NCBI RefSeq assembly: GCF_003999975.1
Contig: NZ_RJAC01000005.1
Span: forward strand, 124,001 to 188,000
Reading direction: 5' to 3'
Length of the DNA stretch: 64,000 bases
Source: Actinoplanes solisilvae
GTDB lineage: Bacteria; Actinomycetota; Actinomycetes; Mycobacteriales; Micromonosporaceae
Made by a program: the position numbers and the translations under genes. Below, piece after piece: positions 44,063 through 54,227 of the stretch (position 1 is the first letter of the stretch; each line of letters starts with the position of its first letter). Below the pieces are notes generated by a model, which saw only the letters and a list, made by a program, of their open reading frames with translations, did no database searches and was not told the origin of the DNA.

Positions 44063-45357
44063 CGGTTCACCCCGCTCACGGTCTCGGCCATCGCCGCGCG
44101 CCAGGCGAAGCCGCTGGAACCGCGGGCCGCCGCCGGCCACAACGCGGGCAGTGTCGAGCCGTGCACGACCGGGACGGAACGCCAGCCGCTGTGCACCAGG
44201 GCCAGCGCCGCCGCGGCGTGTTCACGGTCGGATTCCTGCCGCTCGCCCGGGGGCAGGTTGACCCAGGTCGTGCTGTCGATGGCGAAGCCGATGCAGGTCG
44301 CGCCGTTGCCGCGCAGGCCGGCCAGCAGCTCGGCCTCGGGCACGGTGAGAGTGCCGAAGATGCCGATGACCAGGCCACCGTCGGAGCGGCGGCGGACCTG
44401 CTCGACGAGCACCGAGATGTCGCCGTTCTGGGCGGTCTGCACGTCGGCCAGGGTGTCGAGGATGATGCCCTCGCCGGCGATCTCGGTCGCGTCGATGTCG
44501 ATGCCCGAGCCGGTTACGAGCCGCAGCTTGTAGCCGGCCTGGCGCAGGTGCATCGCGATGCTGGCGGTGGCCGAGACGGCCCACTCGAAGCTGGCCGTCG
44601 GGCCCTCGCCGCGGTGGGCGTAGACCCGGGTGTCGAGCACGACCGTCGCCCGGCTCTCCCACGGCTGCTCCTCGCGGCGCACCATGAGCTCGCCCGTGCG
44701 GGCCGTGGAACGCCAGTGGACGCGGCGCAGATCGTCGCCGCGCCGGTACTCCCGGGTGGCGGCGTCGTCCTCGCCGTGGACGGCGACCGACCGCGCACGG
44801 CTGTCGCCGGTGCCCGCGTACTCACCGGCCAGGCGCACCGCCGGAAGTGTGACCACCTGGGGAATCACCGTGAGCTTGTCGACGCTCGGGAACGAGCGGG
44901 TCAGTTCGCACAAACCGAACGGATCGGTCAGCCGGATGACCAGGGGGCCGATGGGGTATCGGCCTCGCACGTCGGCGCGGACCGTATAGGCCACGCTGCT
45001 CGCCTGGTGGGACCCGAGGCGCTCGAGCACCACCCGGGGGCGGCTGCCGAGCGCGTAGGGCAGCCGATCTTCCAGCAGCAGGGTGCCGGTGGGCAGTCGG
45101 GACATGTTCTGCAGACGCAGGATCACCCGCGCGCTCGAACCGACCGGGGCCCGGCCGGGATCGAGCGAGCGGGTGCACGCCAGCTTGTAGCGGCTGCGGC
45201 CGACGTAGGCCGCGGCCAGCAGCGGCAGCGCGGCCAGCAGGATCGCCACCCGCAGCAGGTCACGTTCGCCGAGGATGATCGCGGAGATGCCGGCCGCGGC
45301 CGCCGCGGCGAGGAACGAGCGACCGCGCGTGGTCAGTCCCCGCATGGCCTCCCGCAT
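44059..45357 (-). CDS. DUF58 protein
   Basis: A 432-residue protein with two N-terminal membrane helices (RSFLAAAAAAGISAIILG, LLRVAILLAALPLLAAAYVG) and a C-terminal DUF58 domain whose signature is YRRGDDLRRVHWRSTARTGELMVRREE, followed by a VWA-like fold (TVVLDTRV). It lies between moxR and tgpA, with a 2-bp gap and a 4-bp overlap respectively. It probably links the MoxR ATPase to the membrane transglutaminase; the molecular role is unknown. Confidence 0.88.
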   Translation of the reverse strand: MREAMRGLTTRGRSFLAAAAAAGISAIILGERDLLRVAILLAALPLLAAAYVGRSRYKLACTRSLDPGRAPVGSSARVILRLQNMSRLPTGTLLLEDRLPYALGSRPRVVLERLGSHQASSVAYTVRADVRGRYPIGPLVIRLTDPFGLCELTRSFPSVDKLTVIPQVVTLPAVRLAGEYAGTGDSRARSVAVHGEDDAATREYRRGDDLRRVHWRSTARTGELMVRREEQPWESRATVVLDTRVYAHRGEGPTASFEWAVSATASIAMHLRQAGYKLRLVTGSGIDIDATEIAGEGIILDTLADVQTAQNGDISVLVEQVRRRSDGGLVIGIFGTLTVPEAELLAGLRGNGATCIGFAIDSTTWVNLPPGERQESDREHAAAALALVHSGWRSVPVVHGSTLPALWPAAARGSSGFAWRAAMAETVSGVNR

Positions 45358-45359
45358 GC

Positions 45360-46403
<1,044 letters not shown>

Positions 46404-46696
46404 GGGCCTCCTCCAGGTCTGTGTGCGCGCCCAATAGTGGGCACCCGGGGCGAAAGATCACCGAAAAGCCGAGCACGCCGCCCCGTCACCACAGGTTAGC
46501 CCGATCACAGCAACACGCCGAGGTCGGCCAAGCCCCTGATTCGATAACCGTCAACCGGACATGAGTATCGGATAGGTAAAGAATCAGACATCGCTCTAGT
46601 TATATTTTCCGATGAGCAAGAGCATCAGCCATCGACGGGCCACATGAGTGAGGTGCGGTTCACGACCGCATCTGAGCCCGGTCGAGAGGGGCTGAA

Positions 46697-49564
46697 TTGA
46701 GACCGTTATCCGTACCGTCCGCAACCCGGCGGGTGGGGGCGGCGGCCGCCGGCGTCTTCCTGCTGGCGGCGTTGCTGCCGGCTCAGGCACAGGCCGCGCC
46801 ACTACCCGGCGCGGTGACCGGCGTCACCGGCGGCGAGGCACAGCGGCGAGCCGACTACGACAGCCGTGACAACCTGGTCGCCAAGGCGGCCGCCCAACCC
46901 ACCGCCGCCCTGAGCCGCGCCGTCGTTCCGGCGCCGTCGGGCTCGGCGGTCAAGACCCTGCGTGACTCCCTCGGGGTGCAGGGCATCGTCGACATCGACC
47001 AGGCGACGGGCACCCCGCGCCGGGTCGCGAAGCTGGACGGCTTCCTCACCGGGCCCAGCAAGAAGAAGCCCGCCGCCATCGCGCTCGCCTACGTCAAGGC
47101 CCACCCCGAGGTCTTCGGCCTCGACGCGGCCGCCCTGGCGAGCCTGCAGCTGCGGCAGGACTACGTCGACGTCGAAGGCACCCACCACCTCAGCTTCGTG
47201 CAGGTGGCCGACGGCGTGCCGGTCTTCGGCAACGGCCTGAAGGCGCACGTGACCAAGGACGGCAAGCTCGTCCAGGTCGACGGCGCCCCGCTGCGGTCGG
47301 TTCCCGGCGCGGCCGGTGCCGCGAAGGTGACCGCGGCCGGCGCTCGCGCCACGGCCGTCAAGGACGTCTTCGGCACGTCGACCGCCAAGGTCACCAAGTC
47401 CGCGAGCGGGACGACCACCTTCAGCGACAACGGCAACGCCAAGCAGGTCTGGTTCCAGACCGCGTCGGGCCCGCGCCTGGCCTGGCAGACGATCGTCGTC
47501 GACGAGGGCTACGTCCACGTCATCGACGCGGCCAGCGGCGAGGTGCTCTATCGCAAGAGCACGGTCGCCAACGACACCGCCAAGACCTGGGAGAACTACC
47601 CGGGTGCGGCTCGCGGCGGCAAGCAGGCGACGGTCGACCTGACCGGCAAGGGCTGGCTGCCGAACAACGCGCGCGTGCTCTCGGGCAACGCCGCCCACGT
47701 CTGGTCGGACGTCAACGACAACGACCTGCCGGACGCGTCCGAAGAGGTCGGGCCGTCCGGGCTGCGCTCCTGGAACTACCCCTTTGACGACTTCAACGCC
47801 GAGGTCGGCGGGCTCTGCTCCACGGCGTACCCGTGCTCGTGGGACCCGGAGACGGTCAACTCGTGGCAGGTGAACCGCAAGCAGAACGCGGTGCAGCTGT
47901 TCGCGTTCCTCAACACCTACTACGACCACCTCAAGGCCAAGCCGATCGGCTTCACCCGGGCGGCCGGTAACTTCGAGGCCCGCGACGGCGACGCGGTGCA
48001 GGGTCAGGCGATGGACGGCGCGAACACCGCGAACGGCCTGCCCGACGGAGCTCACGTCGACAACGCCAACATGAACACCCCGCCCGACGGCATCCCGCCG
48101 ATCATGCAGATGTACCTGCTGACGCCGAGTTCGGGTTCGGTCGCCGCCAACACCGGCGACGAGGCCGACGTCGTGTTCCACGAGTACACGCACGGTCTGT
48201 CCAACCGCCTGGTGGTCGACGCGAGCGGCAACTCGACCCTGAGCGCCCAGCAGGGCGGCGCGATGGGCGAGGCGTGGGGCGACTGGTACGGCTGGGACTA
48301 CCTGGTCGCCAAGGGCCTCGAGAAGGACACCGCCAAGGCGGGCGAGATCCTGACCGGCAAGTACTGGACGGCCGGCGGGACGATCCGCAGCGAGGCGACC
48401 GACTGTGCGGTCGGTGCGAGCGCCACGGTCTGCCCCGGCACGCCCACCGCGGGCCCGGGCGGCTACACCTACGGCGACTACGGCAAGATCTACGGCGGTG
48501 GCCCCGAGGTGCACGCCGACGGTGAGATCTGGACCCAGACCCTGTGGGATCTGCGGGGAGCCATCGGCAGCGCCAAGTCGCAGTCGCTGATCACCCGGGC
48601 CATGGAGCTCTCGCCCAGCAACCCGTCCTTCCTGGACATGCGCAACTCGATCCTCGCCGCCGACCTGGTCGTCAACCAGGGTAAGAACGCCAAGACGATC
48701 TGGAAGGTCTTCGCCAAGCGGGGCATGGGCTACTTCGCCGCCTCGATCGACGGCGACGACGCCCAGCCGGTCGAGGACTTCTCGCTGCCGCCGTCGGCCA
48801 ACACCCCGCGGGGCACGCTGACCGGCAAGGTCACCGACCAGGACACCGGTGCTGTCGTCTCCGGCCTGACCGTCGCGTTCGGCGGGCACGCCTCCGGCTT
48901 CGCCGGTGACTACCGGGCCACCACGGCCGCGGACGGCACCTACCGGATCACCGGGATCATCCCGGGCACGTACGCCAAGGTCTTCGCCCGCGGCGCCGGC
49001 TACGACATCGTCGTGAAGACGCTGTCGATCAACTCCGGGACCAAGAGCGAGAACTGGTCGGTCCGCAAGGACTGGGCGGCCTCCTCGGGCGGCGGCGCGA
49101 TCCTCAGCGCCACCGGGCCCGACTACACCCCGTACGGATGTGGCCCGGCCCAGCTGATCGACCAGTCGCAGCAGGCCGGCTGGGGCTCGGACGTCGCCGA
49201 CGGGGGACAGACCGCCGTGATCCGGCTCTCGGGCGCGGTGAACGTCTCCGAACTGGTGATCAACCCGTCCGCGACCTGTGGTGACGACCCCGACGCCTCG
49301 ACCGGTGGCTACCGCGTCGAGACCTCGGTCGACGGCACGACCTGGGCGCTCGCCGCGAGCGGCACGTTCCCGGCCGGCACGGTCACCGCGACCCCGGTCG
49401 CGCTGGCCCCGGGCACGGGCGACGGCATCGGGTTCGTCCGCTACACGATGCTGACCACGCAGGCCCAGGACGCGGGTCTGTGCCCGGTCGGCCAGCCGCC
49501 GCAGGCCAGCGGCTGTGTCTTCCTGGACAGCACCGAGCTGGCGGTCTACGGGCCGGCGGCGTAA
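46697..49564 (+). CDS. Secreted M36 (fungalysin-type) metallopeptidase
   Basis: A 955-residue secreted zinc peptidase. A signal peptide (about 1-33, ending AQAQAA) is followed by an FTP/PepSY-like propeptide (about 50-290) and the M36 catalytic domain with HEYTH at 495-499 and a downstream acidic ligand in GGAMGEAWGDW. After about residue 710 comes a carboxypeptidase-regulatory-like Ig fold (RGTLTGKVTDQDTGAVVSG) and then a discoidin-like domain (about 800-955). The TTG start follows GAGAGGGG. An AT-rich TATATT at 46601-46606 may be its -10. A strong hairpin terminates it. Confidence 0.9.
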   Translation: MRPLSVPSATRRVGAAAAGVFLLAALLPAQAQAAPLPGAVTGVTGGEAQRRADYDSRDNLVAKAAAQPTAALSRAVVPAPSGSAVKTLRDSLGVQGIVDIDQATGTPRRVAKLDGFLTGPSKKKPAAIALAYVKAHPEVFGLDAAALASLQLRQDYVDVEGTHHLSFVQVADGVPVFGNGLKAHVTKDGKLVQVDGAPLRSVPGAAGAAKVTAAGARATAVKDVFGTSTAKVTKSASGTTTFSDNGNAKQVWFQTASGPRLAWQTIVVDEGYVHVIDAASGEVLYRKSTVANDTAKTWENYPGAARGGKQATVDLTGKGWLPNNARVLSGNAAHVWSDVNDNDLPDASEEVGPSGLRSWNYPFDDFNAEVGGLCSTAYPCSWDPETVNSWQVNRKQNAVQLFAFLNTYYDHLKAKPIGFTRAAGNFEARDGDAVQGQAMDGANTANGLPDGAHVDNANMNTPPDGIPPIMQMYLLTPSSGSVAANTGDEADVVFHEYTHGLSNRLVVDASGNSTLSAQQGGAMGEAWGDWYGWDYLVAKGLEKDTAKAGEILTGKYWTAGGTIRSEATDCAVGASATVCPGTPTAGPGGYTYGDYGKIYGGGPEVHADGEIWTQTLWDLRGAIGSAKSQSLITRAMELSPSNPSFLDMRNSILAADLVVNQGKNAKTIWKVFAKRGMGYFAASIDGDDAQPVEDFSLPPSANTPRGTLTGKVTDQDTGAVVSGLTVAFGGHASGFAGDYRATTAADGTYRITGIIPGTYAKVFARGAGYDIVVKTLSINSGTKSENWSVRKDWAASSGGGAILSATGPDYTPYGCGPAQLIDQSQQAGWGSDVADGGQTAVIRLSGAVNVSELVINPSATCGDDPDASTGGYRVETSVDGTTWALAASGTFPAGTVTATPVALAPGTGDGIGFVRYTMLTTQAQDAGLCPVGQPPQASGCVFLDSTELAVYGPAA

Positions 49565-49578
49565 CAAGCACCACCGCT

Positions 49579-49614
49579 GATACCGGTCGCCGCCTCAGGG
49601 CGGCGACCGGTATC
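49579..49614 (+). terminator. Terminator of the M36 peptidase gene
   Basis: A perfect 16-bp stem (GATACCGGTCGCCGCC / GGCGGCGACCGGTATC) with a TCAG loop, 14 bp after the stop. Its last bases form TATCAT, which may double as the -10 of the leuS leader. Confidence 0.85.
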
Positions 49615-49623
49615 ATGTGGGGC

Positions 49624-49674
49624 ATGGCTCGGCGCTTCCTGCTTCTTAGCAAGCCGTGCTGCCACCGCCCCTAG
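49624..49674 (+). CDS. leuS leader peptide
   Basis: A 16-codon frame encoding MARRFLLLSKPCCHRP. Codons 6-8 are CTG-CTT-CTT, three Leu in a row, two of them CTT, a codon rarely used elsewhere in this window. The stop codon lies in the loop of the hairpin that follows. TATCAT ends 7 nt before the ATG, so it may be translated as a leaderless message; an in-frame ATG at 49615 is an alternative. It probably reports charged tRNA-Leu levels by ribosome stalling. The Cys-Cys pair further on leaves cysteine sensing as a second possibility. Confidence 0.7.
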   Translation: MARRFLLLSKPCCHRP

Positions 49675-49716
49675 GCGGCACAGCACGGCGACCCCTCCTG
49701 CGTGAGGGGTTTTTTT
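49653..49716 (+). promoter_or_regulatory. Transcription attenuator of leuS
   Basis: Hairpin 1 pairs GCCGTGCTG (49653-49661) with CAGCACGGC (49681-49689), plus an inner CCGCC/GGCGG. Hairpin 2 is an intrinsic terminator: ACCCCTC (49691-49697), a 6-nt loop, GAGGGGT and a run of T to 49716. An alternative pairing exists between GCCCCT (49667-49672) and AGGGGT (49705-49710). It would break the terminator when a ribosome stalls upstream at the Leu codons and frees this segment. It lies just before leuS. Confidence 0.65.
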
Positions 49717-49747
49717 GTGCCCAGCCACCTTCCAGACGAGAAGACGG

Positions 49748-52555
49748 ATGCCGACGATGAGCGAGTCAGAGACCCCGAAGTTCCGTTACACCGCCGCGCT
49801 GGCCAACGAGATCGAGCCGCGCTGGCAGGCCTACTGGGCCGAGCACGGAACCTTCCACGCGCCCAACCCGGCCGGCGAGCTGGCCGACCCCGCTCACCCG
49901 CGGGCCGGCGCGCCCAAGCTGCACGTGCAGGACATGTTCCCGTACCCGTCGGGGTCGGGACTGCACGTCGGTCACCCGCTCGGGTACATCGGCACCGACA
50001 GCTACACCCGCTACAAGCGCATGGCCGGCTTCAACGTGCTGCACCCGATGGGCTTCGACGCCTTCGGGCTGCCCGCCGAGCAGTACGCGGTGCAGACCGG
50101 CACACACCCGGCGGTGACCACGGCGGCCAACGTCGAGCGCTACAAGGGCCAGCTGCGCCGGCTGGGCCTGGCCTACGACGACCGGCGGACGATCGCGACC
50201 ACCGACCCGGACTACTACCGGTGGACGCAGTGGATCTTCCTGCAGGTGTTCAACTCGTGGTTCGACCCGGCGATCCGCAAGGCGCGCCCGATCTCGGCAC
50301 TGATCGCCTCGTACGAGGACGGCACGCGGCCGACGCCCGGGAAGCCGTGGGCGTCGATGTCCCCGGTCGAGCGGCGCAAGCTGATCGACGACCACCGCCT
50401 GGCCTACGTCAGCGAGGCCCCGGTCAACTGGTGTCCCGGCCTGGGCACGGTGCTGGCCAACGAGGAGGTCACTCCCGACGGGCGCAGCGAGCGCGGCAAC
50501 TTCCCGGTCTTCAAGCGCAGCCTGAAGCAGTGGATGATGCGGATCACCGCGTACGGTGACCGGCTGGTCGAAGACCTGGACACGCTGGACTGGCCCGAGC
50601 CGGTCAAGATGATGCAGCGCAACTGGATCGGCCGTTCGCGGGGAGCGCACGTCGACTTCACCGTCGACGACTCGACGATCACGGTCTTCACGACCCGTCC
50701 CGATACGCTGTTCGGCGCGACCTACATGGTGCTGGCGCCCGAGCACGAGCTGGTCTCCAAGATCGCCCCGGCTGCCTGGCCGGCGGGGACGAACGCCAAG
50801 TGGACCGGGGGAGCGGCCACGCCGGCCGAGGCGATCGCCGCATATCGGGCGGCGGCCGCGGCCAAGACCGAGGAGCAGCGCACCGAGGGCAAGGACAAGA
50901 CCGGGGTCTTCACCGGGGCGTACGCGGTCAACCCGGTCAACGGCGTCAGTGTGCCGGTGTTCATCGCCGACTACGTGCTGTCCGGCTACGGCACCGGCGC
51001 GATCATGGCGGTCCCCGGCCAGGACGTCCGCGACTGGGAGTTCGCCGAGGTCTTCGAGCTGCCGATCATCCGTACGGTCAGGGCACCTGAAGGTTTTGAA
51101 GGTGCCTTCACCGGTGACGACGTGGCGATCAACAGCGACTGGCTGGACGGCAAGGGCGTCGTCGAGGCCAAGGCTGCGATGATCGCCTGGCTGGAACAGC
51201 ACGGCCACGGCAAGGGCGCGACCACGTTCCGCCTGCGCGACTGGCTGTTCAGCCGGCAGCGCTACTGGGGCGAGCCGTTCCCGATCGTCTACGACGAGAC
51301 CGGCCTGCCGATCGCGCTGCCCGAGTCGATGCTGCCGGTCGTGCTGCCCGACGTCGACGACTTCTCGCCGCGCACCTTCGACCCGGACGACGCGAACAGC
51401 GAGCCCGAGACGCCACTGTCGCGCAAGAAGGACTGGGTCGAGGTCGAACTGGACCTGGGCGACGGCCTGAAGACCTACACCCGCGAGACCAACACGATGC
51501 CGCAGTGGGCCGGCTCCTGCTGGTACGAGCTGCGCTACCTGGACCCGAACAACGACAAGGCCCTGGTCGACCCCGACAACGAGGCCTACTGGATGGGCCC
51601 GCAGCGCGACGGTGACTGCGGCGGCGTCGACCTGTACGTCGGCGGCGTCGAGCACGCCGTGCTGCACCTGCTGTACGCCCGCTTCTGGCACAAGGTGCTG
51701 TACGACCTGGGTCACGTCTCGTCCTTCGAGCCGTTCCGCAAGCTGTTCAACCAGGGCTACATCCAGGCGTACGCCTTCCGGGACGCGCGCGGCGTGATCG
51801 TGCCGGCCGAGGAGGTGACCGAGGTCGACGGCAAGCACTTCTACGACGGCGTCGAGGTCATCCGCGAGTACGGCAAGATGGGCAAGTCGCTGAAGAACGT
51901 GGTGACCCCCGACGAGATGTGCGAGCAGTACGGCGCCGACACCTTCCGGGTCTACGAGATGGCGATGGGCCCGCTGGACGTCTCACGCCCGTGGGAGACC
52001 CGCGCGGTGGTGGGGTCGCAGCGCTTCCTGCAGCGCGTGTGGCGCCTGGTGGTCGACGAGGAGACGGGCAACGTGCGCGTCGGCTCCGAGCCGCTGGAGC
52101 CGGCCGTCCGCAAGCACCTGCACCGTACGATCGCCGGCGTCCGGGAGGACCTGGACGAGCTGCGCTTCAACACGGCGATCGCCAAGCTGATCGAGCTGAC
52201 CAACACGCTGACCCCGCTGCCCTCGGTCTCCCGCGAGGCCGTCGAGCCGCTGGTGCTGATGCTGGCCCCGTTCGCCCCGCACCTGGCCGAGGAACTGTGG
52301 GGCAAGCTGGGCAAGACAGGCACGCTGGCCTACTCGGCCTTCCCGGTCGCCGACCCGGCCCAGCTGGTCGCCGAGTCGATCACCTACCCGGTGCAGGTCA
52401 ACGGCAAGGTGAAGGCTCGCGTCGAGGTGTCGCCGACGGCTCCCGAGACCGACGTGCGCGAGCAGGCCCTGGCCGCTGTGGCGGACTCACTGGCCGGCCG
52501 CACGCCGAAGAAGATCATCGTGGTCCCCGGACGCCTGGTCAGCGTCGTCGTCTGA
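49748..52555 (+). CDS. leuS: Leucyl-tRNA synthetase
   Basis: A 935-residue class I synthetase that charges tRNA-Leu. The HIGH motif is [14 protein letters not shown] (HVGH at 73-76) and the KMSKS loop is KMGKS (710-714). The CP1 editing domain lies about residues 240-440 and the anticodon-binding domain follows the KMGKS loop. ATG 49748 has GAGAAG upstream; ATG 49757 is an alternative. It is preceded by a leader peptide and attenuator and closed by a 12-bp hairpin, so it is a single-gene unit. Confidence 0.97.
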   Translation: MPTMSESETPKFRYTAALANEIEPRWQAYWAEHGTFHAPNPAGELADPAHPRAGAPKLHVQDMFPYPSGSGLHVGHPLGYIGTDSYTRYKRMAGFNVLHPMGFDAFGLPAEQYAVQTGTHPAVTTAANVERYKGQLRRLGLAYDDRRTIATTDPDYYRWTQWIFLQVFNSWFDPAIRKARPISALIASYEDGTRPTPGKPWASMSPVERRKLIDDHRLAYVSEAPVNWCPGLGTVLANEEVTPDGRSERGNFPVFKRSLKQWMMRITAYGDRLVEDLDTLDWPEPVKMMQRNWIGRSRGAHVDFTVDDSTITVFTTRPDTLFGATYMVLAPEHELVSKIAPAAWPAGTNAKWTGGAATPAEAIAAYRAAAAAKTEEQRTEGKDKTGVFTGAYAVNPVNGVSVPVFIADYVLSGYGTGAIMAVPGQDVRDWEFAEVFELPIIRTVRAPEGFEGAFTGDDVAINSDWLDGKGVVEAKAAMIAWLEQHGHGKGATTFRLRDWLFSRQRYWGEPFPIVYDETGLPIALPESMLPVVLPDVDDFSPRTFDPDDANSEPETPLSRKKDWVEVELDLGDGLKTYTRETNTMPQWAGSCWYELRYLDPNNDKALVDPDNEAYWMGPQRDGDCGGVDLYVGGVEHAVLHLLYARFWHKVLYDLGHVSSFEPFRKLFNQGYIQAYAFRDARGVIVPAEEVTEVDGKHFYDGVEVIREYGKMGKSLKNVVTPDEMCEQYGADTFRVYEMAMGPLDVSRPWETRAVVGSQRFLQRVWRLVVDEETGNVRVGSEPLEPAVRKHLHRTIAGVREDLDELRFNTAIAKLIELTNTLTPLPSVSREAVEPLVLMLAPFAPHLAEELWGKLGKTGTLAYSAFPVADPAQLVAESITYPVQVNGKVKARVEVSPTAPETDVREQALAAVADSLAGRTPKKIIVVPGRLVSVVV

Positions 52556-52575
52556 CGTTTCGTCGCGAAACCGCA

Positions 52576-52606
52576 GAAACCCGCCGTATCACTTACGGCG
52601 GGTTTC
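52576..52606 (+). terminator. Terminator of leuS
   Basis: A perfect 12-bp stem GAAACCCGCCGT / ACGGCGGGTTTC with a 7-nt loop, 20 bp after the stop. The stem ends in TTTC-TT. Confidence 0.85.
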
Positions 52607-52715
52607 TTGCGTGCGCTTCATTCAGATGTACGAGGGCGCGAGCGCGTCGATTCCTTAGCGCACTCGCCCGGGGCGGAACCCGCCGCGACGCTACCGGTCA
52701 CCCTCATGAAAAGGG

Positions 52716-53447
52716 TCAGGCAGCGGCCGTCTTCTTGGCCGAACGCTTCCACCACAGGACGATGCCGGTGGTGAGGGTGAAGCCGATCAGCGCGGGGGCC
52801 AGCGACAGCGGGCTCATCTCGCCCGGCTTCATCACCGCGGCGCCGATGACCGCGTAGGACACCGCGGACGGGATCGAGGCCAGCGTGGTGCCGAGCAGGT
52901 AGCGCTTGCGGCAGACGCTGGTGGTGCCGTAGGCGTAGCCGATCAGGCCGAACGGGGCCAGCGGCAGGAAGCGGACGAGCAGCACCGCCGAGAGGCCGCG
53001 GCGGTTGAGCCAGCCGTCGAGCCGCTCGAGCTTGCCGCCCGTGCGGGCCGAGAGGGCACCACGGCCGACCCAGCGGCCGGCGTAGTAGGTCGCGGCGGCG
53101 GCGATCACCGCGGCGGCCAGAGCGGTCGCCGCGCCGGTCGCCGCGCCGAGGAGGGCGCCGCAGGCCAGGGTGATCGCCGTGCGGGGGACCAGCACCGAGA
53201 GGAGCAAGCCGCCGACGACGGCGATCGCCACGGCCGCGGCCGGGCCGAGCTGGGCGAACTTGTCGGCGATCTCGGACACGGGGAGGACGGCGGCGGCGGT
53301 GGCCACGCCGGCCACGATCGCGCCGAGAATGCCGAAACGGGTCAAACGGCGCTTCCAGGTCATCGGAGTCGCCCGCTGCGAGGGCTGAGGAACCTGAGGG
53401 GCCGCCGCGAGGGTCGCGCCCCGCGGGGCGATCAGGATGTCAGTCAT
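52716..53447 (-). CDS. TVP38/TMEM64-family (VTT domain) membrane protein
   Basis: A 243-residue protein with five to six membrane helices. The VTT/SNARE-associated core is visible as ITLACGALLGAATGAATA, AAAATYYAGRWVGRG and VLLVRFLPLAPFGLIGYAYG. Family members are linked to lipid scrambling and membrane homeostasis; the exact role here is unknown. ATG 53447 gives a 28-residue Pro/Ala-rich N-terminus; M29 is a possible later start. It is convergent with leuS. Confidence 0.85.
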   Translation of the reverse strand: MTDILIAPRGATLAAAPQVPQPSQRATPMTWKRRLTRFGILGAIVAGVATAAAVLPVSEIADKFAQLGPAAAVAIAVVGGLLLSVLVPRTAITLACGALLGAATGAATALAAAVIAAAATYYAGRWVGRGALSARTGGKLERLDGWLNRRGLSAVLLVRFLPLAPFGLIGYAYGTTSVCRKRYLLGTTLASIPSAVSYAVIGAAVMKPGEMSPLSLAPALIGFTLTTGIVLWWKRSAKKTAAA

Positions 53448-53483
53448 GCAGTGTTACCGCCCATGGCTCGTCGGATCAGAGGA

Positions 53484-54194
53484 TCAGGCTCCCGCCGCCG
53501 CGAGTCTCTCGGCTCGCAACCGGTCGGGCCAGGTGTCGTCAACGGGGGAAAGAGTATCCGCGCCGATTGCCCAACGCAGTAGCAGATCGGCTATAGCTGG
53601 GTTGCGGGCGAGCGCCGGCCCGTGAGAGTAAGTGCCCAGGATCTTCCCGTGCCATGCTCCCTCGGTTTGACCGTCGTTGCCAATTCCGGCGGTCACCCGG
53701 GCCAGCGGGGCGACGCCCGGGCCCAGGTGGGTGCGGCCGCCGTGGTTCTCGAAACCGCTCAGCGGGGGCAGGCCCAGCCGGGGGTCGATGTCGCCGCGGA
53801 TCTCACCGACCGCGCGGGTCTCGCCGCGGTCGGAGTGCAGGTCGAGAAGGCCCAGGCCGGGGCATTTGGTGCCCTTGGCATAGAACGAGTGGCCGAAGAG
53901 CTGGTAACCGGCGCAGATCGCCAGAACGGCCGCGCCCTGGTTGACGGCACGGTGCAGGCCGCCGTCGTTGATCAGGCGCTGGGAGGCGAGGGCCTGCGGG
54001 CCGTCCTCGCCGCCGCCGATCAGGTAGATGTCGGCGCTGGAGGGCATCGGCTGGTCGGAGCGCACCGAGTAGGTCTCGACCGGGATGCCGCGCATGGCCG
54101 CACGGCGGGCGAGGATGAGCAGATTGCCGCGGTCGCCGTAGGTGGAGAGCAGGTCCGGATAGATCCAGACGATGCGCAGGGTGCTGTCGCTCAT
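53484..54194 (-). CDS. gatD: Lipid II isoglutaminyl synthase, glutaminase subunit
   Basis: A 236-residue class I glutamine amidotransferase-like protein of the GatD type. The nucleophile is C94 in LAICAGYQLFG and the catalytic His is H191 in GTYSHGPALARNP. It supplies ammonia to MurT for amidating the D-Glu of lipid II stem peptides to D-isoGln. It lies 33 bp downstream of murT, the usual order. The N-terminal IYPDLLSTYGDRGN motif is typical of the family. Confidence 0.93.
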   Translation of the reverse strand: MSDSTLRIVWIYPDLLSTYGDRGNLLILARRAAMRGIPVETYSVRSDQPMPSSADIYLIGGGEDGPQALASQRLINDGGLHRAVNQGAAVLAICAGYQLFGHSFYAKGTKCPGLGLLDLHSDRGETRAVGEIRGDIDPRLGLPPLSGFENHGGRTHLGPGVAPLARVTAGIGNDGQTEGAWHGKILGTYSHGPALARNPAIADLLLRWAIGADTLSPVDDTWPDRLRAERLAAAGA

Positions 54195-54227
54195 GATCGT
54201 TTCCTCGGGTCTCCGCGACGGGCGGGC

